Translations under genes and position numbers: made by a program
Notes under the pieces: generated by a model
Told to the model about the DNA's origin: nothing
Seen by the model: only the letters and a program-made list of their open reading frames with translations
Databases searched by the model: none
Assembly (NCBI GenBank): GCA_029216955.1
Contig: JANAVB010029819.1
Span: forward strand, 31,626,759 to 31,690,758
Length of the DNA: 64,000 nt
Source of the DNA: Iris pallida
Lineage: Eukaryota; Streptophyta; Magnoliopsida; Asparagales; Iridaceae
Direction of reading: 5' to 3'
Shown: positions 1 to 10,286 of the stretch, one piece after another
Numbering within the stretch: the stretch's first letter is position 1
How the letters are laid out: every line of letters begins with the position of its first letter

Positions 1-2015
1 TAGTTCAAAGATAGCCCTTTATTGACAAAATAAGGTATCTTCTCGAGAGGGATTACATCATCCGCGGAAGGGGTATCGGAGTGGGCAGCCACATACTTGG
101 CTAATTCTGGTTCTTCTTCGGCCACCCCCTGTATAAGTGAAGACTGAGAGATCGACCTAGTCAGCTTGATCTTCAGAGGCTCGACTGGCAGAGCAGGTCG
201 TGGAGTTGTTGGCAGACTGGCAACCCCCAGTTTGGCATCTAACGCAGGGCGAGGAGTGGATGGTTCGCTAGAAGCGTCTGACTTCGCATCGGGGTGATGT
301 CCCTTTCTAGGAAGACGTATCGTAAGCGATCTATCGGAGGGTTTGAGCTTCTCCGTTTGGAGCTGACCGACTCTCGGTAGTCTGATGGTAAGTGGCCCTG
401 GTGTGGGTTTCGGCGCTTGGCCAGACCTTGGTAGCCGGATTCTCATTTGTTCTTCTTGTGCCGACAGACTGATTGCGTCCTTACGCAGAGTAGCCGTAAG
501 GGGTGCAGAACTGCCCGGTTTGCGAGCCTGGAGGTGGATCGTCAGAGGTTCTTCTGATCCTGTGGTTGTCTTGGTGTGAGCTTGCACCTCCTCTTCGACC
601 AGGTGCTTCTTTGATTTTTCGTACAGACATGAATCTGAGTAATAAGATTCGACTCCTTTGAAGGGATCGATATCAGCAAACTCTGTCCTCACGAAGCCAT
701 GCTTATCGACATATTTGAAGCACTGGTGTAGCGTGGAAGGCACGATCATGTAATCGTGTATCCAAGGCCGCCCCAGAAGGATATTGTAAGATGTGTCGGC
801 ATCTATGACGTAGCAGGTGACTTCTGATTGGAGATCGCCGATCTGACATTTCAAGCGTATCTTCCCTATTGGGTAGCTCCTGCCCGAATTGAAACCGCTA
901 ATGGCGGTGCTTGTAGGTGTTAGGCGGTGCATCGGAATGCGAAGATGATGTAGCAGACCCTTCGGAATGATGCTTATGGAGGATCCAGGATCAATGTACA
1001 TTCGGTCCACCTTCACGTCGCCGATGTATCCAGTGTAGTACAATGGGCGATCGTGCAGGTTAGTTTTGATGAGCATATCCTGCGGAGAGAAGACGATATT
1101 GGGCATTGCCCCTGTACACGTACTATCTTGGAGCTCTGCAGGTTGGTTATCTCCTGTAAGGTTGACCTGAGCCAAATATGCGTCGGCATTTTGGAGCGCC
1201 TCGCTTAAAGCTGTGCGGACATCCTTCGAGAGCCTCAGGAGTTCGTATAAAGACAATTTGACCGGTGTATTGGCCAATTGAGCCAAGATGTCGAAATTGT
1301 AGGGTCTTTCTAGCCCCTGAGGTGTCTCCTTTCGGAGGGATTTGTCGAAGCGAGTCTCCTTTGGCCTAGGCTTGTCGGTCGTCGAAGGCTGAGCCGGTCC
1401 CGGAGTATCAGCGTTTGTGGGTTGCTCATCATTAGTCGGATTCTCGGCCACTGGTTGGGCTTGTGCTCCAGATCGAGTAGTGACAGCTGAGACTTCCTCC
1501 TTCTCTGTCGAGGTGGTGCGGCATGATCTGACCTTTCCACTTTTCTTTTTAGAAGGTAAAGTGGGCTGAGTTACCTCGTGGATTAGGTCCGGATGAACCC
1601 ACATGATTTCCCCTCGTGATGTGGTGAGAGGTACTAAACCGGGAGTTTGATCACGGGTGGGCGGAAGATTAGCGATTTCCATCATTGCCAGAGGGATGGA
1701 TATGATACCGTCTTGAGTCTCTGTTAGAGGGAAATTGCCGAATTGTACGGACACCATGTTGGCTGCTACGGTTACCTCCTCGAAGTCGATAGCCAGAGCG
1801 TTCGAATCGATGAGGTTCTGGATATACCGTTTCAGTTGGTAGCAGTCGTGTGTAGCATGGTGGACATAGCGGTGGTAATGGCAGAATTTCGGATTTTCCA
1901 AATCAGCCGGCCGAGGTTCCCGCCTTGGTGGAGGAAGCTGAATTCTGTCCCCTTGTATAAGCATGTCCAAGATAGGCTTGTCGTGGCCGTCTTCGAAAGA
2001 ATAAGTGATTTGAGG
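1..2015 (-). CDS. pol: Gag C-terminus and protease of element A, partial
   Basis: This is the same frame as Gag after the TAG at 2016, open to the window edge. A Tat-type zinc finger lies near 1830-1900 (FCHYHRYVHHATHDCYQLK, spacing like the CRFHRDHGHDTEEC finger of Tat Gags). The aspartic protease is at about 780-1010: YIDPGSS gives the catalytic Asp (codon near 990), followed by ISIIP, the SGF...YPIGKI flap region and the NILLGRPW box. It would cleave the polyprotein during particle maturation. Between protease and the edge is a linker with five copies of a (L)TIRLPR-like motif (about 160-550). Reverse transcriptase and integrase would follow to the left. The protease catalytic motif looks intact. 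I read this frame by eye and saw no stop. Confidence 0.8.
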
Positions 2016-4009
2016 CTATTGTTTGTCTGCTGGCTGTGGCTCGGGTTTCTGGGCTGTATCGGTCACCATAGCCTGCTTCCCTCTGTTGTCCCGGTTGTTG
2101 GAGGGGCTACCCCCATTGTCGCTGCTGGCATTGGGACGCTTCCCCTTGTTCTCTCCCTCTGAGATATGCAACCCCAGCTGGCGAGCTTTCTTCAATCGTT
2201 CTTCGGCACTTGTAGCGCTGATGATAAAAGCCTTCCAGTCCTTGAATTGGCTTTCGCCCATCCAGAGACTAATTGTCGGGAGTAATCTCTTTTGGCAAAT
2301 TTCAATCAAGGAAGAGTCCGGGTTGCCAGATGGCAACTTCATTGCGGTTTGACGAAACCGCTCAATGTAATTCCTCGTCAGCTCTTTCTCTCCTTGAACG
2401 ACGTCCATGAGGGTAGACATCGTGACGTCCTGCCCTACCTCGTAGAACCTCTCCAAGAACAAGCGCTTGAAGCCAGCGAAGGAGTGAATGCAATTGTCTG
2501 GCAGGTTGCGGTACCAATCGAAGGCGACTCCTTCCAGTGCCCCAATGAATAACCGTGTGAGGATGGCGTCATCATGGGGCAGATGGTCGGTAGTGACCTC
2601 AAAATAAGTGATGTACCAGCTTGCTGAAGTTTTGCCGTCATATGGGTTGATATTGAACGGTTTATATCTTGGGGGAAAGGGAACATCCCTCCATTCAGCA
2701 GGATATGGTTGCCGTATTCTGAGGTCTTGAGAGTTTTCTCGGGCTTGGAACATTGCTCGGAGCTCCTGAACCTCTCTTCTTACTTTTCGAGCCTCATCTG
2801 TCGCGGTAGGAGCCATTATCTCGGGAGCATTATTGCCCGGGTTTGGTGCCGCTGAATTTGAATCTATGTTGTTCGTGGGACCCACGCTTGTCTGACCAGG
2901 TATCACTCCCTGCAAAGTAGGAAGCGCTGCTTTGATCTCGTCCACAGACTTGACCAAGGCGTGCAGTATGGCCTCCAAAGTGTCGATACGTTGGCGATCG
3001 CCGGAACCGCCTTGGCTGTTGTCCGTCATGAATGCCGTCCTCACGTGAGGAGTGACAGAAGGAGTGGTGGCGGACGTGCTCTCCGAGTCATACTCATGCA
3101 TCGAGAAATCATCAGGATATGTGGGTATGTTTTCTTCAGGTTCGGACTCGGAAGGGGCAGTACCCCCAGCTTCTGAGCCTGCTTCGTTTAGGATGTCCTC
3201 GGGGACGTCGGTATCTGTTGTACCCGTTTGAGGATTTGCTTCCTCCAGTCCGTCTTCTTGGAATGTCGGGTTGTCGTGGATGTTCGGAGGAGAGCTACCC
3301 CCAGTTCCAACAACCCCCAGTGACATGGGCGGTGAACTTCCTACTGCAGCCGTTTTTGTCTTTGAACGGGTGTGTTGGAATACTCCAGCAGAGGATGATC
3401 CTTTAGACGACGGCTTCTTAGCTGCAATAGTTGACACCTTTGGACTGGAGATGCTGGTTTTCTTTCCTCTCCCCTCAACAGGGGCTTTCCGCGCGGAATT
3501 GCAGGAGGCCACAGGGGGTGCCTCGTCTTCCGAGCTCGGATGTCGTAATCTTTGGAAGGCGGATGGCCGGTTTGCCGTATTGCTGCAACAGCAGTTGACG
3601 ATAATCTGGGCGCAGTGACGTCCCTGCGAGGACTCTCTGCACGCCGAAGCCCCTTCTCTTTCCTTGCGCTTGTGGAGGATCGCCTCACGCAGGTCAGAGG
3701 GACCACTCTGTCCGTTCGCCGTCGGGGTTTGGACTTGAGCGGTTCTGTATAACTTCCCATCAGGGGCCCGTGTGATAATCAGCGGAACGCCCTGATAGTC
3801 AGAGGTTGGGGCAGCTATCTGGGCTTGATGAGCCCGTGCTGCCCTAGACTTCTTCTTTTTAGCACTTGTGGGTGCATAATAAGAAGAGTCCAAGTTGAAC
3901 ATCACAGAGTCTGGCTTATCATCCAGAGAGTCATCAAGGTTCGGGCCGTACGAGAGACGGTCGAAAACTGATCGAGAGGAGCATGGAGCGGATGCTATGC
4001 GGCTGGGAG

Positions 4010-4310
4010 TGGAAACCGTGCAGGCTGTCTGTACGCGGTTGTCTCCTGTCGTCGGACGAGTTCTTATGCGGCTAGGAGCCATGACCGTGCAGGCTGGCCG
4101 CATGCGGTTGGCATCTGTGGCCGCATGGGTTTTCTGCAAACGATTGACTTTTCTAGCCGCATGAGTTTCATCCATGCGGTCGGGAACTGTAGTCGCATAA
4201 GTTATGCGGCTGACAGAAGTAGCCGCATGAGTTTTCTTCATGCGGTTGGCGGATGTAGCCGCATGGGCTTTCTCCCTGCGGCTAATACTCTTCTGCGGTT
4301 CGGACCGCGT
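4010..4310 (-). repeat. 36-bp coding minisatellite in Gag of element A
   Basis: About eight degenerate 12-residue units of the form HAAT-x-x-N/S-R-M/I-x-x-T/A. In DNA, CATGCGGC (His-Ala-Ala) and GCCGCATG (Ser-Arg-Met) alternate, so each unit contains an inverted pair. Unit length varies between 10 and 12 residues but the reading frame is kept. Confidence 0.8.
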
Positions 4311-4659
4311 AGAGTCCCTCTTTGTCCCTGCAAGTCCAGCATCATAATGTTTTCTTCTGTCGGACTTGGGGGCAGCAGAGTTGTCTACGATCTGAAGTGG
4401 GACCGCAGGGGAATCCTTCTCGCCGTCTTGAGCAACAGAGGGCATCCCATCGAGGGCTTGAGGAGGAGCAAATGACTTCGGTCTCCATTCTTTGCGAGCC
4501 TTCGTGGTGCGGGTGCGCTTCTGGGCCGGGCCAGCAAGCCTTCAGAGAGCATCTCTTCGAACGCCTGTTGGTCGAAGCGGACGACCATCTTCTTTTGTGT
4601 GGAGCCAAGTTTGGCTGCATCTGATTGCGTCACCAACTCCTCAGCCGTGGAGAAGTTAG

Positions 4660-4677
4660 TCCCCAGCAGAGTCGCCA
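4660..4677 (-). promoter_or_regulatory. Primer-binding site of element A
   Basis: TGGCGACTCTGCTGGGGA begins three bases (CGA) after the LTR end. It starts with TGG, as needed to pair with the CCA end of a tRNA. As I recall, this sequence type is assigned to tRNA-Arg in Tat/Ogre elements; that is from memory. It lies inside the Gag reading frame (residues 5-10, MATLLG). Confidence 0.8.
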
Positions 4678-4680
4678 TCG

Positions 4681-6011
4681 TGTTTGCCATTGATTGTAAA
4701 AGAACAGAACAATTATCGGAGGACTGAACTTAGACTCACAATACAAACTCGCTCGCACAAAGAAAGCCTAGGGACGAAAACCTAGGTACAGCAGACTAAG
4801 TGCGATTGTTTATTTTTGATTCTGGGGGGTGACGATAGAGGCTCGGGAAAGCGACGGCCGCTCTGCCTTACTCCTTGGACGATCAGTATGCAGTCTTGAC
4901 TCGGGGAAGATTTGCTCGGCGTTGACGAAGAAAGGCACTTCTTGCTCCTCTCTGGTTGCTCTCTGGGCTTCTCTCTCTCTGTGATTGTCACGAAAAAAAG
5001 GGGAACTCTCTCTCTGTGGGTATCTCTCTCTTCTTATTTTTTTTTATTATTGCCACCCTCTTTTTTTTTATGGGAATGCTGCTGGCTATTTATAAGGGTG
5101 GGATGTGATTATTAGGGTTTGCTATCTGTTTGGAATGTCGGCGCTCCTTCATTCTATCTGGACCCTTGATCTTGATCATAACGAATCTCGGCCACTAATG
5201 CGGATAGCACCAAATCTTATGAGCAGTTAATGCTGATTGCTTTAAATCTTCGTGATTGGTTATGCTAATATCTGATTGTTCGCCACGTGTCTTGCTGATG
5301 ATGTCAAATATTCTCGTTGGGATTCGGTCGAATCTTCAATGCCACGTCTTTTGATTGAAGATCCTGCCAGGGCCGCATAGAGTGGCCAATACTTGAACCG
5401 CAGGGAGATACCCTTCATGAGCCGCATGAGTCAACATCTCGTCGAGCCGCAGGGGACGAACTTTCCGTGAGCCTCATATGCGTGGTCTTTGCGAACCGCA
5501 GGAGACGACCTCTCCATGAGCCGTATAGTTTCTGTGGGCCGCATGTGGTATTGAGCCGCATAGGCCGGGCTATGAGTGGACCGCATATGGCGGATTTCTG
5601 TTAATCATATTAGAATGACGCCTCACGGAGCCGCATGAAGCTGTTCTTTAACCGAGCCGCATGAGACTTTTGCCACGTGGCAACATAGGATTTCTGACAG
5701 ATCGGGTCAGAGATCTTCTTCTTTTTTCGAAGAATCTGTCATTATGGCAGAGCCATTATGACACTTTATGTCAGAGACGTCACAGCCGTCGAGTCGTGTC
5801 AGAGCATTAAAATGAGGCCATTACTCCAATGGCCAACTGTAGGGGGGGTCACACGTGGCATCGATTTGAGCCGCATGTCCCCGAGCCGCATGAGTCTGGG
5901 GGTCTCCTTTTTGGCCGCATAAAGCAACTCCAGTATGAACCGCATAGGCTTGCTGTCCAGAGCCGCATGGGTCATTATGCCTTTATTTCTAATATTTTCC
6001 ATGCTTCTACA
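4681..6011 (-). repeat. 5' LTR of element A
   Basis: On the minus strand the LTR begins TGTAGAAGCATG and ends ATGGCAAACA, so it has TG...CA ends and is 1331 bp long. The boundaries were set by alignment with the complete LTR pair of element D and the LTR of B. It holds many copies of GCCGCAT/ATGCGGC (about 5370-5980) and a TATA box at 5086-5095. The final ten bases contain the Gag start codon. Confidence 0.85.
5086..5095 (-). promoter_or_regulatory. TATA box of element A LTR
   Basis: TTATAAATAG on the minus strand, about 400 bp upstream of the Gag start. It is at the same relative place as TATAAATAG in the B and D LTRs and is followed by the conserved GC-rich stretch, as in those copies. Confidence 0.7.
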
Positions 6012-7280
6012 GGCGCGCTGGCATTCCTCATTCCATATGAATGAAATGCCCTTCTTCATGAGGTGGGTGAATGGTTGACATCGCCCGGAGAGGTTAGAGA
6101 TGAACCTCCTGATGTAAGCTAGCCTCCCTTGAAGGCCTCGGAGTTCACGAAGATTTCTCGGGGGACCCATCTCCATGATTGCCTTCGTTTTTTCGGGTTC
6201 TATATGGATACCCTAGGAAGTAATGATGAAACCCAAGAACTTCCTGCTGGATACGCCCAAGAAGGATTTTGTGGGATTTATCTTCAAATTGTGCGCTCAC
6301 ATTAGGTCGAACACTATCCTCAGATCATACAGATGATCTTCCTTAGAACGGCTCTTGACGGCGATGTCGTCGACGTAGCATTCCACTGTCTTGCACAAGT
6401 GGTCTCTAAAGATGACGCTCATAGCTCTTTGATAGGTGGCGCAAGCATTCTTTAAACCGAAAGGCATGACTGTGTAGCAGTATGTACCAATTGGTGTTCA
6501 GAATGATGTATGCTTTTCGTCATCAGGGAACATCTTGATTTCGTTGTACCCCGAGAAACCATTCATGAATGACATACGCTCGAAGCTGTAGGTGTTGTCA
6601 ATCATGATGTCTGTGATAGGGAGGGGGAACTCATCCTTAGGACACGCCTCATTCAGGTTCCGGAAGTCGATACAGATTCGGATCTTCCCGTTCTTTTTAA
6701 GGACTGGTACTATATTGGCTACCCAGTCTGGATATTGTTCCTCGCGGATGAAGTCGCTAGCTATCAGTCTGTTGACCTCAGCTTTAATGGCATTCATGAT
6801 GTCAGGGCGGAACCGTCGTTGCTGTTGCTTGACCGGTTTTGCGTCCGGACGAATGTTGAGTTTGTGAAGTACAACCTCGGGGTTCAGTCCTGGCATGTCT
6901 TCGTAGCTCCAGGCGAACACGTCGATGTATTCTCTGACGAGTTGCAGTAGCGATTCCCGCTCTTCGTCTGTCAGATTCTTGCTGACGAAGATGGGCTTTG
7001 GAGAGGACTCATCACCGAGATCAACTTGCACAACCTTATCTTCGGTAGGAGGCTCTCTTTGTTCGAACCGCTTCTTCCATTGCGCATCTAGCTGTTGTGC
7101 CCACGGCTCTAACTCAAGAAGTTCAGGAATGTCTTTATCTTCTTCATAGGCATCGGCGAATTCCATATTGACGGACAAGACTTGCCTGAATACTTTCTCG
7201 ACGCTGTCATCCGAATCGGAAGTTGGTGATCCGGTTGAGTGTGAATGCCAGCCGCATTCCTCATATGAGCTTTCAGGGGT
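6012..7280 (-). pseudogene. pol: Reverse transcriptase of element B, truncated by insertion of A
   Basis: This is the Ty3/gypsy reverse transcriptase that copies element RNA into DNA. Visible in order: a leader (SPKPIFVSKNLTDEERESLL), VFAWSYEDMPGL, the fingers (VLKKNGKIRICIDFRNLNEA), FPLPITDIMID, GFSGYNEIKM, MPFGLKNACATYQRAM and the catalytic YVDD (6366-6377) in ECYVDDIAVKS. Then NPTKSFLGVSSRKFLGFI and the start of the connection domain. In-frame stops replace residues at about 6497 (after EKHTSF) and about 6214. The frame ends at ...NEECQRA, where the LTR of A begins at 6011. B's RNase H and integrase are not in the window. Confidence 0.9.
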
Positions 7281-8659
7281 CGTTGTAGGTTTCTCGAGCG
7301 TGAAACACGGCTCGGAGCTCCTGGACTTCTCTTCTTGCCTTCCTGGCTTCGTCTGCAGCGGTGGGGGCCAATATTTCAGGGGGATTATCAACCGGGTTTG
7401 GTGCAGCTGAGTTCGAGTCCGCATTAACCACGGGTCCCAAGTTTATTTGGCCTTGCGTCCTTCCTTGCAGAGTTGGAAGGGCCGTTTTAATCTCGTCTAC
7501 GGACTTGACCAAGGTATGCAGTATGGCCTCCAGAGTGTCGATGTGTTGGCGATCACTGGGACCATCTTGGCTGCTGTCTGTCATGAATACCGTCCTTACA
7601 TGAGGAGAGATAGAAGGAACGGTGGACGACGTGGCCTCTGAGTCATACCTTTGTACAGAGAAGTCGTCAGGGTATGTGGGAATGTTCTTCTCTGGTTTGG
7701 ACTCAGAAGGAGTGGTACCCACAACTTCGGAGCTTGCCTCGTCTTGAGAGTTGTGGACGTCCTCGGGGACTTCGGAACATGCTGCATCTGTTGGGGTAAC
7801 CATTTCCCCTGGATTATCTTCTTGGAACACCGGATTATCGTTGATGTTCGAAGGAGTGCTACCTCCGGCTCTAGCGCCTCCCAGAGATGTGGACGACGAA
7901 TCTCCAAGTGTGGTAGATTTCGTCTTTTAAGCGAGTACCTTAAAAAACTCCTCCTGTAACGGTCGTGGACAACCGCTTAGAAGAGAGTTTCTTGGTTGAG
8001 ATTTTCTGGCTGGAGACATTTGTTTTCTTCCCTTTTCCGTCGCCAGGGATTTTTTGAGCAGAATTGCAGGAGGCGACGCGAAGCGCTTCGTCCTCTGAAC
8101 TTGGTTGTTGCAGTCGTTGGAAGACGGATTATCGATCTTCTTGTACTGCCGCGTTATTGCAGCAGCAATTGAAAATGACTTGGGTGTAGTGATGTCCATG
8201 GGAGGATTCTCTGCACACCAAGATTTTGTCTCTTTCCTTGCGCTTGTGAAGGATTACGTCACGCAAGTCAGATGCGTCTCGAACAACCTTTGCACCCGAT
8301 TTATGGGCCCGAGAATCCAGAGCATCCGAGTGTGTTGGCACAATGTTTGCTCCCTGATTATTGGGAGACTCTTGGGAACCACTCTGTCCGTTTGCCGTCG
8401 GGGGCTGGACTCGAGTGGTTCTGTACAACTTTCCATCGGAGGCCCGCATAACGGTAAGCGAAGCGCTCGGATGGTCAGAGGTTGAGACAGCTGACTGAGC
8501 TCGTCAAGCCCGCGCTGTCCTAGACTTCTTCCCTCTAGCATCCGATAGTGCATAGTAGGAAGAGTCCAAGTGGTGTGTCATAGAGTTTGGCACAACCTCC
8601 TGAGAGCCTCTAAGGTTAGGACCGCATGAGAGGCGGTCAAAGACTGACCGTGTGCCGCA

Positions 8660-8910
8660 TAGAGCAGATGGTATTCGGCTGGGATTGGTGGCCGTACAGG
8701 CTGTCTGCATGCGGCTGGCATGTGTGGCCGCATGAACCTTCTGTACGTAGCTAGAAGCAGTGGCCGCATAAGCAGTCTGTATGCGGCTGGCAGTCGTGGC
8801 CGCATGAGCCTCTTTCATGCGGCTGGAAGTTTTGGCCGTATGAGCCTTCTGCATACGGCTGGCTTTTGTGGCCGCATGACTCTTCATGTGGCTGACGCCC
8901 TTATGCGACT
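8660..8910 (-). repeat. 36-bp coding minisatellite with hairpin units in Gag of B
   Basis: Six 12-residue units such as HAATTASRIQTA and HAATHASRMQTA. On DNA, CATGCGGC and GCCGCATG face each other about 10-12 bases apart in each unit (for example around 8710-8735, 8780-8805, 8817-8843 and 8850-8877), so each unit can form a stem of 8 or more base pairs. Some arms carry CATACGG or CCGTATG, which are CpG-type changes. Confidence 0.8.
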
Positions 8911-9276
8911 TCTTCTTAGACCGCACAGATTTCCTCTTTGCCCCTGCAAGTCCAGCATCGTAGTGTTTTCCTCTGCCGGACTTGGGGACAGTAGAGTCCT
9001 CTATGGTCTGAAGTGGGGCCACATGAGAGTCTTTCCCACCATTTTGGGTAGCATGGAGCATTTCCTCCAGAGCTTGGTGAGGAGCAAATGATTTGGGCCT
9101 CCACTCCCCGCGAGCCCTCTTCGTGCGGGCTCGCTTCAGGATCGGGCCAGCACTCCCGTCGGAGAGCATTTCTTCAAATGTCTGCTGGTCGAAGCGGACG
9201 ACCAGCATCTGTTGAGTGGAGCCAAGTTTGGCTGCATCCGATTGCATCACCAACTCCTCAGCCGTGGAGATGTTAG

Positions 9277-9294
9277 TCCCCAGCAGAGTCGCCA
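9277..9294 (-). promoter_or_regulatory. Primer-binding site of element B
   Basis: TGGCGACTCTGCTGGGGA, identical to that of A, three bases after the LTR end and inside the Gag frame. Confidence 0.8.
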
Positions 9295-9617
9295 TCGTGT
9301 TTGCCATTGATTATAAAAGAACAGAACAGTTTTATGGGGTGACTGACTTTTACTTCACAATACAAACTCGCTCGTACAAAGAAAGCCTAGGGATGAAAAC
9401 CTAGGTACAGCAATCTAAGTACAATTGTTTAGTTTTTTTAGGGATGACGGTAGAGGCTCAGGAGAGTGCTATCAACTCTGCCTTACTCCTTGGACGATCG
9501 GGAGTAGCCTTAGCTCTGATAAAGAAATGCTCTCGGGATGTGTGGGGAGATTCTTCTGTGCGCCGTCGCTCTCTCTGTGCGTGTCTATGTCTCTGTTTGC
9601 AAGGGAATGGCACCTTG

Positions 9618-9627
9618 CTATTTATAG
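9618..9627 (-). promoter_or_regulatory. TATA box of element B LTR
   Basis: CTATAAATAG on the minus strand, followed by CAAGGTGCCATTCCC. This matches the D LTR box (TATAAATAGCAGGGTGCC), so it is conserved within the family. Confidence 0.75.
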
Positions 9628-10099
9628 GAGTGGGGTGTGATAAGTAGGGTTTGCAATGATTGCTCCTTAAAAAGTGGGCGGTTAGGGATTCGTTACGATT
9701 TGTCTTGATCTTGTTTGTTGGAAATTAATTTAGGCCGTTAATATTGATTGTAACAAATCTGGGCAGTTAATGTTGATTGCAACAAATCTGCATGGGCAGT
9801 TAATGTTGATTGTAACAAATCTGCATCGTGATGATTAGTTGATATCAGCAAATTCGACTGAATAAATCTTGGTCAATATTCTGTCACGTGTCCCAACTGC
9901 CTGTTATGTTGATTGCCATAAATCTGGATTGTTAGGATTTGATCAATTTCTGCCACGTGTCCCAACTGCTGCGAGCCGCGTGGAGGACTGTCACCGTTGA
10001 GCCGCATGAGTGTGGCCTTTAACCGAGCCGCATGAAAGCCCTCACAACCGAGCCGCAGGGAAATCCTTTAATCTGAGCCGCATGGAAGTCCTTTCAACT

Positions 10100-10286
10100 G
10101 AGCTGCATGAAGGTGGCAACCGCAGGAGGGTGGCAGCCGTATGGAAATGGCAGCCGCATGAAGGTGGCAGCCGCATGAGGGTGCCAGCCGCATGAAGGCG
10201 GCAGCCGTATGAAGGTGGCAGCCGCATGAGGGTGGCAACCGCATGAAGGTGGCAGCCGCATGAGAGTGGCAGCCGCATTAAAGTAG
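10100..10286 (-). repeat. 17-bp minisatellite in LTR of B, 11 units
   Basis: Eleven head-to-tail units with consensus CAGCCGCATGAAGGTGG, read on the plus strand. There is no spacer and the units differ by one to four bases. The core GCCGCATGA is the motif that recurs across this family. A unit this short without spacers cannot be a CRISPR array. Confidence 0.9.

Larger units (their letters stand above)
2016..4690 (-). pseudogene. gag: Gag polyprotein of element A (one frameshift, one internal stop)
   Basis: Gag builds the cytoplasmic virus-like particle. The start at 4690 gives MANTMATLLGTN, identical to the start in B. The first frame runs to about 4540. A one-base indel in the C/G run near 4523-4545 shifts it, and the second frame stays open to a TAG at 2016. 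After that TAG the same frame continues without a stop to the window edge, so TAG probably replaced a Gln codon (CAG). In order it holds a conserved N-terminal box (VVRFDQQAFEEMLSEG), a 12-residue repeat array (about 4010-4310), a long acidic and Ser/Pro-rich linker, and the retrotransposon-gag capsid domain (about 2190-2710: ASWYITYFE, GVAFDWYRNLP, FKRLFLERFY). Only two lesions lie in about 2.7 kb. Confidence 0.85.
1..6011 (-). mobile_element. Element A: Tat-like Ty3/gypsy retrotransposon, 5' half
   Basis: The visible part reads on the minus strand: LTR (6011-4681), primer-binding site, Gag, protease, then the window edge. Its pol remainder and second LTR lie left of position 1. The LTR starts TGTAGAAGCATG and abuts, at 6011/6012, the reverse-transcriptase frame of element B, so A inserted into B. 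The 5 bases next to the junction (GGCGC, 6012-6016) should be repeated at its far end. The Tat-like assignment rests on the Gag zinc finger spacing, the DPGSS protease and the primer-binding site type. The coding region has only one frameshift and one stop, so the insertion is fairly recent. Confidence 0.85.
7273..9307 (-). pseudogene. gag: Gag of element B, frameshifted and lacking the capsid domain
   Basis: Starts MANTMATLLGTNISTAEELV at 9307 and is open to about 8504, including the conserved box VVRFDQQTFEEMLSDG and a six-unit 12-residue repeat array. It continues in other frames: KLYRTTRVQPPTANGQSG near 8430, an acidic linker 7830-7280 with ENIPTYPDDFS and TLEAILHTLVKSVDEIKTALP. In A the corresponding sequence leads into the capsid domain (FQARENSQDLRIRQPYP). 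Here the text breaks after FHARE, near 7285, and jumps to the region before reverse transcriptase. The capsid, zinc finger, protease and linker are therefore gone, so no functional particle protein could be made. Confidence 0.85.

Noticed and set aside
1743..2352. Plus-strand open frames over the A Gag gene (for example 1743-2162)
   Set aside because: They are shadows of the minus-strand Gag, which has capsid motifs and family-wide conservation.
10100..10286. Possible CRISPR-like array
   Set aside because: 17-bp units without spacers in a plant retrotransposon; a plain minisatellite.
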